Assembly: GCA_013330825.1 (NCBI GenBank)
Contig: DUHN01000060.1
Location: 1 to 16,125, forward strand
From: Candidatus Woesearchaeota archaeon
GTDB lineage: Archaea; Nanobdellota; Nanobdellia; Woesearchaeales; GW2011-AR4
Direction: 5' to 3'
Length of the DNA: 16,125 bases
A model generated the notes under the pieces. That model saw only the letters and a list, made by a program, of their open reading frames with translations, had not been told where the DNA came from and ran no database searches. Numbering within the stretch: the first letter of the stretch is position 1; each line of letters starts with the position of its first letter. Of the stretch, positions 6,022-13,102 are shown one piece after another. A program made the translations under genes and the position numbers.

Positions 6022-6345
6022 CTATCCGAAGGTCAGCACCTTGTCTGATTTCTCGATCAATGCCAGCAGATCCTTCATGGTGGAGACGGGGCAGACTGCG
6101 CTTTCTCCCTTCTGCCTGGATTTCATGCACGTCCCGCAGGCCAGGATCCGCCCTTTCTGCTCCCTAAAGGCGTCGACCTGCCCCTTGACATCGTACTTCC
6201 CGTCTGTGATGTCCTCTATCTCCACTCCCTTGTTCATCAGGAACACCACCACTTCATGCTGCGCCTTCAACGCCGTGACCCCCAGTCTGAAGGCATTCCA
6301 CACGGTTTCCGGGTCGTTTGTGCCCAACACGATGCCGATGTTCAT
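6022..6345 (-). CDS. DsrE-family protein with CGTC motif
   Basis: A 107-residue cytoplasmic protein of the DsrE/TusD fold. It begins MNIGIVLGTNDPETVWNAFR, a nucleotide-fold-like first strand and helix, continues with VVVFLMNKGVE (32-42) and has the typical cysteine-bearing segment ILACGTCMKSRQKG (67-80), with a third Cys at 85. In relatives the corresponding cysteine carries persulfide sulfur during sulfur relay; here C70 and C73 are the candidates. The start at 6345 is preferred over 6393 because the latter would overlap the DUF2892 gene by about 40 bases and family members start at this strand. It begins five bases after the DUF2892 stop, so the two are coupled. Confidence 0.9.
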   Translation of the reverse strand: MNIGIVLGTNDPETVWNAFRLGVTALKAQHEVVVFLMNKGVEIEDITDGKYDVKGQVDAFREQKGRILACGTCMKSRQKGESAVCPVSTMKDLLALIEKSDKVLTFG

Positions 6346-6350
6346 CTTCG

Positions 6351-6548
6351 TCAACCTTTCTTCCCGATGCCCAGCATCTCGTGCAGCCAGCAATACCCGA
6401 GGAAGCTCTCAGCCAGCGCAATCCACGCAACGGCAATGATGAGCCAGTTCACCCATTCCGCGGCGAAGCGCAATGGCCACGGCCCCAGCCACCAGAAGGC
6501 CAGCGCGAACCTCAGTATCCTGTCAACCGTCCCTAAGTTTTGCCTCAT
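6351..6548 (-). CDS. DUF2892-family small membrane protein
   Basis: A 65-residue protein starting MRQNLGTVDRILRFALAFWW, the typical DUF2892 (YgaP membrane-domain type) opening, followed by a second hydrophobic helix (about 34-51) and ending FLGYCWLHEMLGIGKKG with Cys53. Two membrane helices are expected. In bacteria this domain is often fused or linked to rhodanese-type sulfur carriers, so its pairing here with a DsrE-like protein makes sense. The start at 6548 follows GAGGTGAT four bases upstream. ATG at 6554 and GTG at 6557 would lie inside that site and are less likely. Confidence 0.88.
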   Translation of the reverse strand: MRQNLGTVDRILRFALAFWWLGPWPLRFAAEWVNWLIIAVAWIALAESFLGYCWLHEMLGIGKKG

Positions 6549-6570
6549 GTTCATCACCTCAGCGTCTCGT

Positions 6571-6582
6571 CATTTATTTAAG
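6571..6582 (-). promoter_or_regulatory. Possible internal TATA box before the DUF2892 gene
   Basis: CTTAAATAA on the - strand matches the core of the thyA promoter exactly and is centred about 28 bases before the DUF2892 start. It overlaps the last codons of the preceding gene (Leu-Lys-stop), so it may be coding coincidence. If real, it would let the DUF2892/DsrE half of the locus be expressed separately. Confidence 0.28.
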
Positions 6583-7197
6583 CTCTTTCTTCATCTCCTC
6601 GAATTGCTTCCTGGAGATATCCCCTTTGGCGTAGCGCTCCTTAAGCGCGTCAAGAGGGCCCCCGCGCACCTGCTTCCACAGCCAGATGACCAGCAGCACC
6701 AATGCCGCCAGCAGCAGCACGGACCACAGCGCGCCAAGCACCCAGTAGCCTCCGTAGCCGCCCATCATCCCCATCCCATAGTTGTATGCCATCATCCCGC
6801 CTCCTCGTTGGTTGCCTATGCTGTCCGCATCCTGAGCGTCGCCCCAGTTGTCCATCATCCCCGGTCCCATGCCCCAGCCCATCATGCCCATGCCGTAGCC
6901 GGTGCCGGCACGCTCGTTGCAATAGATCCGTTCCGCGATCGCGATATGCGCCTGCTTCACCTGGGCAGAGCCCTCGCCGCCCATCATCTGCTCCATGAGG
7001 GCATGCGCCTCTCCCGGATGCATCTGCTCCATGTAATAGTCCCCTATCATCTCCATTTGCCCATCGCTGAGCTGGGCGCAGGGCACCTTGGCGTCTATCA
7101 GCCCCTTCGCCTCGGTGAAATCCTCCGCCTGTCCGGCGGCAAGCGCCATGCCCAGCACCAGCATCGCTATGCATGCCCATTGCTTGTTCATGCCCAT
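6574..7197 (-). CDS. Met-rich membrane protein with signal peptide and C-terminal SHOCT domain
   Basis: A 207-residue protein in three parts. Residues 1-24 are a signal peptide ending near AAGQA. The exported region (about 25-150) first carries a helical segment with two cysteines (C40, C93), then a Met/Gly-rich stretch with repeated GMGMM, GMMD and GMMAY motifs (about 100-147) of the kind that binds Cu+. A membrane helix (151-176) follows, then a cytoplasmic SHOCT domain, GPLDALKERYAKGDISRKQF (180-199), continuing EEMKKEL. SHOCT domains are short oligomerisation-type modules. The start at 7197 has GAGGTGA five bases upstream; GTG 7206 overlaps that site. A role in external copper binding or sensing is inferred from composition and neighbours. 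Confidence 0.85.
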   Translation of the reverse strand: MGMNKQWACIAMLVLGMALAAGQAEDFTEAKGLIDAKVPCAQLSDGQMEMIGDYYMEQMHPGEAHALMEQMMGGEGSAQVKQAHIAIAERIYCNERAGTGYGMGMMGWGMGPGMMDNWGDAQDADSIGNQRGGGMMAYNYGMGMMGGYGGYWVLGALWSVLLLAALVLLVIWLWKQVRGGPLDALKERYAKGDISRKQFEEMKKELK

Positions 7198-7219
7198 CAC
7201 GGTCACCTCGCCATTCTTC

Positions 7220-7729
7220 TTACCATTCCTTGCAGCAGTTTATTATCTTTTTCATTAGGGCGGAGAATTTACCCATCTTCCTGCTTTCTTCCGCCAGCGC
7301 GCCTTTCTCTATCTCCTTGACGCCGACCAGCTTGAGATTGATGGCGAAGAACAGCGCCCACAGGTCAAACCCTGCGCGGAAATAGGGGAGCGCCTCCTTT
7401 TCGCCTTTTGTCGAGAGCTCCTTGCACCCCACTTCGTAGAGGCGCATGCTCGCCGCGAGCAGGTGCTTGCTGATGCACCATTCCTCCCCGACGGGGCTGA
7501 CGACGATCTTCGCGAGGAGCTTCTTCCGCATCTCCCTCACCGATTGCAGGGACTCGAGATACCTCTGGTTCCCGGTCTTCATCGCGGTGAAGTAGAAGTG
7601 CTCCTCCAGGCTGATGAGGTTCATGAGCGCGATGCTCAGGTCCTCGTCGCGGGACAGGTCCGCCTCTCCCTTCTTCAGCTTCGCGATCTTCTCCATCCAT
7701 TCCTTGACGGCGTCTCCTTCCATGGTCAT
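7220..7729 (-). CDS. 169-residue helical protein, conserved-looking but function unknown
   Basis: An almost wholly helical soluble protein without signal peptide or membrane helix. Notable segments are SRDEDLSIALMNLISLEEHF (26-45), followed by YFTAMKTGNQRYLESLQSVREMRKKLL and GEEWCISKHLLAASMRLYEVG (81-101); it ends with vicinal cysteines (C165, C166). I have a memory of similar uncharacterised archaeal proteins with the EDLS...EEH and WCISKHLLAASMRL motifs, but no function. E42, E43, H44, H89 and C85 could form a metal or cofactor site. The start at 7729 overlaps the previous stop as ATGA, so it is translationally coupled to the CPLC membrane protein; an ATG two codons later (7723) is also possible. 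Confidence 0.82.
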   Translation of the reverse strand: MTMEGDAVKEWMEKIAKLKKGEADLSRDEDLSIALMNLISLEEHFYFTAMKTGNQRYLESLQSVREMRKKLLAKIVVSPVGEEWCISKHLLAASMRLYEVGCKELSTKGEKEALPYFRAGFDLWALFFAINLKLVGVKEIEKGALAEESRKMGKFSALMKKIINCCKEW

Positions 7730-8247
7730 AGCAGCAGTTGCATGATGGCGCCCGCGCCGACGAGCAGGGCAAGGGTGAGCACGATTCCCTGGTAGGGCAG
7801 CGTCCTGTTGCCGCGCCAGGATGACATCTTCCTGCTCATCCATGGCGTCATGCAGGTGATGGCCCCGCCGAGCAGCGCCCCGGCGTAATAGGCATTGAGC
7901 GCGTAGGTCTTGCCGTATGCCCCTATCCAGGGGATGTACAGCGCCCTTGTCTCCGACAGCAGGGGGGCGAGGGGCAGCACCGTGGTGATGACTGACAGCA
8001 GGATCAATGCCGGCTTTTGGTACGGGATGTACTGCCGCTTCAGCATGTTGCCGATCCACCACCCCATGGACACGGCGAACGCGCCGATGAACACCCCGAT
8101 GGCGCCTTTGCCTACCCCGAAGTATGCAGCCCCCCCTGCCGCGGCAGCCGCGCCGACGGTGCAGAGCGGGCAGTGGGCAGAGACGGCCTGCATCATTGCC
8201 AGGAGCGCGCCTCCCGGCAGAAGCAATCTCTTCTTCATGGTGCTCAT
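7726..8247 (-). CDS. Polytopic membrane protein with CPLC motif
   Basis: A 173-residue protein with five or six hydrophobic segments. The first (7-24) looks like a signal or anchor, immediately followed by H25-CPLC (26-29), a C-x2-C redox or metal site at the outer edge of the membrane. Further helices lie around 31-45, 49-69, 78-97, 116-134 and 153-173, with another Cys at 132. A C-x2-C beside membrane helices recalls VKOR-type disulfide enzymes or metal transfer sites, but the fold is not clearly VKOR. GAGGG seven bases upstream supports the start at 8247; 8253 and 8238 are alternatives. The coupled gene downstream may encode its cytoplasmic partner. Confidence 0.82.
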   Translation of the reverse strand: MSTMKKRLLLPGGALLAMMQAVSAHCPLCTVGAAAAAGGAAYFGVGKGAIGVFIGAFAVSMGWWIGNMLKRQYIPYQKPALILLSVITTVLPLAPLLSETRALYIPWIGAYGKTYALNAYYAGALLGGAITCMTPWMSRKMSSWRGNRTLPYQGIVLTLALLVGAGAIMQLLL

Positions 8248-8258
8248 GCCCATGCCCT

Positions 8259-8741
8259 CTATACCCTCATGAACTCCGTGTAGCTGCCGTCGTGCTGCAC
8301 CGCGTAGATGACCCACGTCCCGGACTTCTTTCCCGGCATTCCTGGAGAGCCGGAAGGCATGCCCGGCAGGGCGATGCCGGCGATGTCCGGCTTTTCCGCC
8401 AGCAGCTTGGCAATCGCCTCGTTGGGGACATGCCCCTCCACGAAGTATCCCTCTATCTCAGAGGTGTGGCAGCTTTGCAGTTGGGGCGGGACATTGAACT
8501 TCCTCTTTATCTCGCCCATGTTGTCGACCGTATTCATATCCACCGCATAGCCTTCCTTTCCCATGTACTGCGAATAGACGTCGCAGCATCCGCAGCCGGG
8601 AGACTTGAAGATGGTCGCCTTTATCCCAGACGGTACTGACGCCCCCTCCGAATCCTGCTGGGCGGCCGGCGCGCATCCGAGAAGAAAGACCGCCATGCCG
8701 ACGAGCAGCGCCCCGATGATCATGTTTTTTTTCTTATCCAC
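8259..8741 (-). CDS. DUF411 metal-binding lipoprotein
   Basis: A 160-residue protein with a lipobox (hydrophobic IIGALLVGMAVFLLG then Cys23) and the full DUF411 signature: FKSPGCGCCDVYSQYM (45-60), SCHTSEIEGYFVEGHVP (90-106) and IALPGMPSGSPGMPG further on. DUF411 proteins are periplasmic or surface proteins found with copper-export genes; C50, C52, C53 and C91 with H92 are the likely metal ligands. The start is taken as GTG 8741, five bases after GGTGA; GTG 8750 and ATG 8723 are alternatives, and 8723 would leave a shorter but still workable signal. The beginning overlaps the end of copA by eight bases. Confidence 0.92.
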   Translation of the reverse strand: MDKKKNMIIGALLVGMAVFLLGCAPAAQQDSEGASVPSGIKATIFKSPGCGCCDVYSQYMGKEGYAVDMNTVDNMGEIKRKFNVPPQLQSCHTSEIEGYFVEGHVPNEAIAKLLAEKPDIAGIALPGMPSGSPGMPGKKSGTWVIYAVQHDGSYTEFMRV

Positions 8742-11052
8742 GTGCCTCACCTTCGCCTGTTTTCCTTTTCCAGATCCTTTTCTTTGCCAACAGCAACGAG
8801 TTTGAAACCACGCTCACCGAGCTCAGCGCCATCGCCGCCCCGGCAATCATGGGATTGAGCAGGAATCCGGCAAGGGGGTAGAGCACTCCCGCAGCTATGG
8901 GGATGCCTGCCGCGTTGTAGAAGAACGCCCAGAACAGGTTCTGCTTTATCTTCCGGATGGTATGCGCGCTCAGGGTGATGGCCTTCACGACATCCCGCAG
9001 GTCATTCTTGACGAGGATGATGGAGCCCGTCTCCAGCGCGATGTCCGTTCCCGCCCCGATCGCGATCCCGACGTCAGAGGCGGCCAATGCGGGAGCGTCA
9101 TTGATGCCGTCGCCGACCATCGCGACGACCTTCCCCTCTTTCTGCAGCTTCCGTATCTCGGCCTCCTTGTCCTGCGGCAGCACCCCTGCGATGACCCTGC
9201 CTATCCCTGCCTGGGCGGCGATGGCTTTGGCAGTCCTCTCATTGTCGCCGGTGATCATCACCACTTCCTTGCCCATGGCGTGCAGCGCCGCAACGGCCTC
9301 CTTCGAGCTCTCCTTGAGGGTGTCCGCTATGGCTATCAGCCCGATGAGGGCAGTATTCACGCCTACGATGACCGTCGTTTTCCCCTGCGATTCAAGCTCC
9401 CTGATTTTCTTCTCCGCATCACTGGAAATCTTCATCCTGAAGCGCGCCAGCATCCTGCTGTTGCCGACGCAGATCCGGTGGTTCTTGTACCGCGCCACGA
9501 CGCCCATGCCATGGACGGCCTCGAAGGCGCCCGGATGGCGGACGGCAATCTTCCTGCTTTTTGCCTTGCTGAGCACCGCCTCCGCGAGCGGGTGCTCAGA
9601 GCCCTTCTCCGCGATGGCCGCGAACCCCAGCACGTCATTCTCCCCGTGCTTTTTGCCGAGCGCGACGATGTCCGTCACCTCAGGCTTCCCGGTCGTCAGG
9701 GTGCCGGTCTTGTCGAACACGATGGTCGTCAGCTTGCGGGCCGTCTCGAGGGCTTCGGCATTCTTGATGAGGATGCCGTTCTCCGCCCCCCTGCCCGTGC
9801 CGACCATGATGGCGGTGGGCGTCGCCAGCCCCAGGGCGCAAGGGCATGCGATAATCAGCACCCCGACGAAAACCGTGAACGCGAACAGGAACGGCGAGGC
9901 GATCGCCATGAAGCCCGGGGCGACAAGATACCAGAAGAGGAAAGAGAGCATGGCGATGGCCATCACGATGGGGACAAAAATCCCGGACACCTTGTCCGCA
10001 AGCCGCTGGATGGGCGCCCTCGAGCCCTGGGCATCCTCGACAAGCCTGATGATCTGCGCGAGCATGGTGTCGCTGCCGATTCTCGTCGCTTTCACCCTGA
10101 GCATCCCGCTCTTGTTGATGGTCGCCCCTATGACCTTGTCCTTTTCCTTCTTGGAGGCAGGCATGCTCTCCCCAGTGATCATGGACTCGTCCACGTGGGA
10201 GCTCCCTCCGGAGACAATGCCGTCCGTCGCTATCTTCTGCCCGGGCTTGACGATGAATATGTCGCCGATCCGCAGCTCTTCGATGGGGATTTTCTGCTCC
10301 TTCCCGTTCCTCACCACCAGCGCTGTTTTCGCCTGCAATCCGATGAGCTTCCGTATCGCCTCTGATGCTTTTCCCTTTGTCACGGCCTCAAGGTATTTTC
10401 CGAGCAGGATGAAGGTGATGATGACCGCAGAGGTGTCGTAATACAGCTTCGCGTCAAAGGAGGAGGGGAAAAAGGTCGCGAGGGCGCTGTATGCGTATGC
10501 GGCGGATGTCCCTATCGCTATCAAGGTGTCCATGTTCGCCGCCCAGTTCCGGAGCGCGGCCCAGGTCCCGGTGTAGAAGCGGTAGCCGAGGATGAATTGG
10601 ACAGGCGTGGCAAGGGCGAACAGCACATAGGCCCGGTACGGGAACGCTATCCCGAACCATTCCGGGAACGAGAGGATGAAGATGGGGATGCTCAGGGCGA
10701 ATCCGGCAATGACCTTCCTCTTCAGCCCGGCAATCTCCTCCTTGCGCGCTTCCTTCTCCCGGTCATGGCCGGATAAATGCTCGCCCGCCTGCAGCTCCTT
10801 CACGCCATACCCTTTTTTCCTGATGGCGTCCTTCAGCGCGCTTTCCTGCACGGTACGGGGGTCGAACTCGACAACCGCTTTTTCCGAGGCGTAATTGACA
10901 TGCGCTTTTCCCACCCCGGGAGTTTTCAGGAGGGCGCGCTCGATGATGGCAGCGCACGACGCGCAGTGCATGCCGGTGATGGGGATGGTCGCCTTCTGCG
11001 TTGCCGCGTCATGCATATCGTGATCATGCCCATCGTGGCTCATATCGTCCAT
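8734..11052 (-). CDS. copA: Cu+-exporting P1B-type ATPase
   Basis: A 772-residue heavy-metal ATPase that pumps Cu+ (or Ag+) out of the cytoplasm. In order: a metal-binding-looking tail MDDMSHDGHDHDMHD (1-15); one HMA domain with GMHCASC (27-33); transmembrane helices; actuator-domain TGES (293-296); CPC in helix 6 (403-405); phosphorylation site DKTGT at D447; SEHPLA of the nucleotide domain (485-490); and GDGIND (647-652). The Y712-N713 pair in helix 7 and M741-x2-SS in helix 8 are the residues that define the Cu+ subgroup. ATG 11052 is chosen because GGAGG stands six bases upstream and it follows the chaperone stop by one base; the extension to 11091 overlaps the chaperone gene. Confidence 0.97.
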   Translation of the reverse strand: MDDMSHDGHDHDMHDAATQKATIPITGMHCASCAAIIERALLKTPGVGKAHVNYASEKAVVEFDPRTVQESALKDAIRKKGYGVKELQAGEHLSGHDREKEARKEEIAGLKRKVIAGFALSIPIFILSFPEWFGIAFPYRAYVLFALATPVQFILGYRFYTGTWAALRNWAANMDTLIAIGTSAAYAYSALATFFPSSFDAKLYYDTSAVIITFILLGKYLEAVTKGKASEAIRKLIGLQAKTALVVRNGKEQKIPIEELRIGDIFIVKPGQKIATDGIVSGGSSHVDESMITGESMPASKKEKDKVIGATINKSGMLRVKATRIGSDTMLAQIIRLVEDAQGSRAPIQRLADKVSGIFVPIVMAIAMLSFLFWYLVAPGFMAIASPFLFAFTVFVGVLIIACPCALGLATPTAIMVGTGRGAENGILIKNAEALETARKLTTIVFDKTGTLTTGKPEVTDIVALGKKHGENDVLGFAAIAEKGSEHPLAEAVLSKAKSRKIAVRHPGAFEAVHGMGVVARYKNHRICVGNSRMLARFRMKISSDAEKKIRELESQGKTTVIVGVNTALIGLIAIADTLKESSKEAVAALHAMGKEVVMITGDNERTAKAIAAQAGIGRVIAGVLPQDKEAEIRKLQKEGKVVAMVGDGINDAPALAASDVGIAIGAGTDIALETGSIILVKNDLRDVVKAITLSAHTIRKIKQNLFWAFFYNAAGIPIAAGVLYPLAGFLLNPMIAGAAMALSSVSVVSNSLLLAKKRIWKRKTGEGEARG

Positions 11053-11053
11053 G

Positions 11054-11263
11054 TCATGCCTCCTCAACGGTGTACTTGCCGAGGCTTTCAATCTCCTTTT
11101 TCAGGGCATTCCAGTCCGGTTTGCCTTCGTACTCAACGACCATGTTTCCCGTGCCAAAATCGACAGTGCATCTTTTGACGCCCAGGATGTCCCCGCATAC
11201 GTCCTCGATGAGCGCCTTGCATGCCCTGCAATGCGTCCCTTTGACCCTGAATGCTTTTTTCAT
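11054..11263 (-). CDS. Atx1/CopZ-like HMA copper chaperone
   Basis: A single 69-residue heavy-metal-associated domain with GTHCRAC (9-15) in place of the usual GMxCxxC; C12 and C15 bind Cu+ and pass it to the ATPase. The ferredoxin-like beta-alpha-beta pattern continues with GVKRCTVDFGTGNMVVEYEG, which adds a third Cys (C32). GGGTGA six bases upstream of ATG sets the start. The stop codon is one base from the copA start, so chaperone and pump should be made together. The Met-to-Thr change before the first Cys is shared with the HMA domain of the fusion protein upstream. Confidence 0.93.
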   Translation of the reverse strand: MKKAFRVKGTHCRACKALIEDVCGDILGVKRCTVDFGTGNMVVEYEGKPDWNALKKEIESLGKYTVEEA

Positions 11264-11266
11264 CGG

Positions 11267-11342
11267 CGTTCACCCATAATCCATTCTCACCCACAATTCA
11301 CTCACACTCATAATCCACCCATATCAATCTCCTATCCCCTCT
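11267..11342 (-). repeat. Short imperfect repeats between the fusion and chaperone genes
   Basis: This 79-base spacer is richer in A/T than its surroundings. On the - strand it repeats TGGATTATGRG twice and GTGAG/GGTGA-like words several times. The last copy supplies the GGGTGA ribosome binding site of the chaperone. It has no reading frame I would call a gene and no convincing TATA box. It may be a transcript-processing or translation-tuning region, or simply a slipped duplication. Confidence 0.3.
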
Positions 11343-12728
11343 TTATGCCCGCGGCACCACGCTGAATGCCGCGCCGGGAGTGGTCATGCCCATGGTGCAG
11401 CTGAAGGCGAACCTGCCGACCTTTTCCGGGATGAAGGAGATGACGTTCAGCTTCCCGGGGGACAGATACCTCAGAAGGCCCAGTTTGGGCGCGGTGATGA
11501 CCTGCGCGCATCCTGTCGCCTTTGAGGCGTCAATCTGCCATTCGACCGGAATGCCCTCCACAACCTCAAACTTCGGGGGGAAGTAATTCAGCCCCTCAAT
11601 CCTCATCTTCGCGATCTGCCTGCCGTCAACGATCTCCGCCTTCTGCACCGGCGAGGAGATGCTCTGCTGGTACTGCGCGATTGCCGGATTGAGGCTTGCC
11701 GCGGAAAGCGGGGAGGGGATATCAAGGGTGATGCTGGCCGCGTTCACCCCGCTGATGAGGTTGAAGACCCCGAGGACGATGACGGCGACGCCAGCGAATT
11801 GCATGAAGAGGCGCTTGGACGTCCCCCGGACGTAGCTGGACACCGCCCCGACAGAGAGGAGGGAAGGGAGCGTCCCGAGGGAGAACACCAGCATGGTCAG
11901 CGCGCCGGCCGCTGCGCTGCCCGTGCTCAGCACGTAGAGCTGGAGCGCGATGGTGAAGCCGCACGGCAGGAAGAACGTCCCTGCCCCGAGGAGGAACGGC
12001 ATGGCCCCGTGCTGTCTGGCGGCGGCATCGTGCAGCTTGTGCCCGAGCGCCTTGGGCATCCGCGGATGGAACCTCGCGAGAGAGGGAAAAATCCTGAGCA
12101 GCCGGAATCCCAGGACGATCATCACCGCGCTCGCCCCCATGATGAGGATGCCGTTCATGAAGGGGGAAAGCGCGAGCACCGAGCCGAATGCGCCGATAAC
12201 CGCGCCGAAGAAGGTGTAGGAGGCGATCCTCCCCATGTTGAAGAAGATGTTCGGCCTGAATTTCTGCCAGCCAGTGAGCTCGGGATGGGCTTCATTGTGC
12301 CGCGCGACGACGGCGAGGAGCAGGCCGCCGGAAACCGCCAGGCACGTCGAGACCGCGGCAACGAGGCCGATCAGGAAGATGAAGCCGTAGCTCATGGTCT
12401 CTGACGTCTGCATCTGCGGCAGGATGTCAAACGCCTTCAGCAGGACATACGTGAGCAGGGTGATGCCGGCCATGAGGGCGATTTCCCCGTAATCGGGCTT
12501 TTCCGTCTGCCCCTTCTCGGCAAGGGAGTAGCCGTGTTCCCTGACAGCGCTTTCGATGTCTTCCCTTTTCGGGAGGCCGTCATAGGAAACCTTCGCCTTT
12601 CCCGTCCTGAAATTGACATGCGCCCCGGTGACGCCCGGGACTTTCTTCAGCTGCCGCTCCAGGAGGATCTCGCAGCTCGGGCAGTGCGTCCCCGCAATCC
12701 ATATCTCCATTGTCTTTGCGTGGTCCAT
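11343..12728 (-). CDS. HMA - TauE/SafE-type membrane - cupredoxin-like fusion protein
   Basis: A 461-residue three-part protein. Residues 7-70 are an HMA domain with GTHCPSC (13-19). About 82-330 form a multi-helix membrane domain of the sulfite exporter TauE/SafE or DsbD-like type, with STCLAVSGG (127-135) and FLPCGFTIALQLYVLSTG (253-270), each carrying a Cys in a helix. Residues 375-461 look like a cupredoxin domain: VVEGIPVEWQIDASKATGCA (389-408) and RFAFSCTMGM (439-448), giving C407, C444, M446 and M448 as probable copper ligands. The order implies that copper is taken by the cytoplasmic HMA, passed through the membrane and bound outside, or the reverse. It starts 39 bases after the ArsR gene; ATG 12710 is an alternative start. 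Confidence 0.88.
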   Translation of the reverse strand: MDHAKTMEIWIAGTHCPSCEILLERQLKKVPGVTGAHVNFRTGKAKVSYDGLPKREDIESAVREHGYSLAEKGQTEKPDYGEIALMAGITLLTYVLLKAFDILPQMQTSETMSYGFIFLIGLVAAVSTCLAVSGGLLLAVVARHNEAHPELTGWQKFRPNIFFNMGRIASYTFFGAVIGAFGSVLALSPFMNGILIMGASAVMIVLGFRLLRIFPSLARFHPRMPKALGHKLHDAAARQHGAMPFLLGAGTFFLPCGFTIALQLYVLSTGSAAAGALTMLVFSLGTLPSLLSVGAVSSYVRGTSKRLFMQFAGVAVIVLGVFNLISGVNAASITLDIPSPLSAASLNPAIAQYQQSISSPVQKAEIVDGRQIAKMRIEGLNYFPPKFEVVEGIPVEWQIDASKATGCAQVITAPKLGLLRYLSPGKLNVISFIPEKVGRFAFSCTMGMTTPGAAFSVVPRA

Positions 12729-12767
12729 GGAGTCGGTATCCTATCCTGCGGTGATTTATCCTTGCCC

Positions 12768-13070
12768 TTATCCCTTGAGGTGGCAGCAGTACTGCTTCAT
12801 GTGCCTGTCCATGATCATGAGGATTTTCCGGATGGTCTCCTTGTTGAGGGAATACACGCGCTCCCTGCCGTTCTGCCTCGCCTTCACGAAGCCGCACTCC
12901 TCCAGCCGCGCAAGGTTCTTGGACGCGGTGGGCTGCTTCATCTTAAGAGCGCTGCAGATCTGGGTGGCGTTCTTCTCCCCGTCGAGGAGCAGCATCATGA
13001 TGTCTATGCGCATCTGGTTGGCGAGCGTGCCGAAGAACCTGCTGTAGGGGTGCCTGAGCTTCTGTTTCAT
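12768..13070 (-). CDS. ArsR-family metal-responsive repressor
   Basis: A 100-residue winged-helix protein of the ArsR/SmtB family: RFFGTLANQMRIDIMMLLLD (11-30), recognition helix region QICSALKMKQPTASKNLARL (37-56), then EECGFVKARQNGRERVYSL across the wing. Possible metal ligands are C39, C59 and a C-terminal D88-x-H90...C95-C96-H97 cluster; the last resembles the alpha-5 type site but does not copy its exact spacing. As first cistron of the metal locus, with a perfect inverted repeat over its expected transcription start, it very likely represses its own operon until metal binds. Copper is the best guess from the genes controlled. Confidence 0.92.
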   Translation of the reverse strand: MKQKLRHPYSRFFGTLANQMRIDIMMLLLDGEKNATQICSALKMKQPTASKNLARLEECGFVKARQNGRERVYSLNKETIRKILMIMDRHMKQYCCHLKG

Positions 13071-13076
13071 GGTTAG

Positions 13077-13093
13077 TTTACATATGATGTAAA
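13077..13093. promoter_or_regulatory. Probable ArsR operator TTTACAT-N3-ATGTAAA
   Basis: A perfect 7-bp inverted repeat with a 3-bp spacer lies between the TATA box (13103-13110) and the ArsR start codon at 13070, covering the expected transcription start near 13080. A dimeric winged-helix repressor bound there would block transcription, the usual ArsR mode of autoregulation. Confidence 0.65.
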
Positions 13094-13102
13094 TGGAATG
13101 TG

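Noticed and set aside
7730..8062. A long N-terminal extension of the 169-residue protein
   Set aside because: It is the shadow of the overlapping CPLC membrane protein gene in another frame; the ATGA overlap marks the true start.
8957..10441. Long + strand frames (about 470-490 codons) opposite copA
   Set aside because: They are antisense to the conserved core of the ATPase and show no protein-like motifs.
12750..12760. A GGATAAATC element before the HMA-TauE-cupredoxin gene as a second promoter
   Set aside because: The match to a TATA box is poor and the 39-base spacing from the ArsR gene is explained by a shared transcript.
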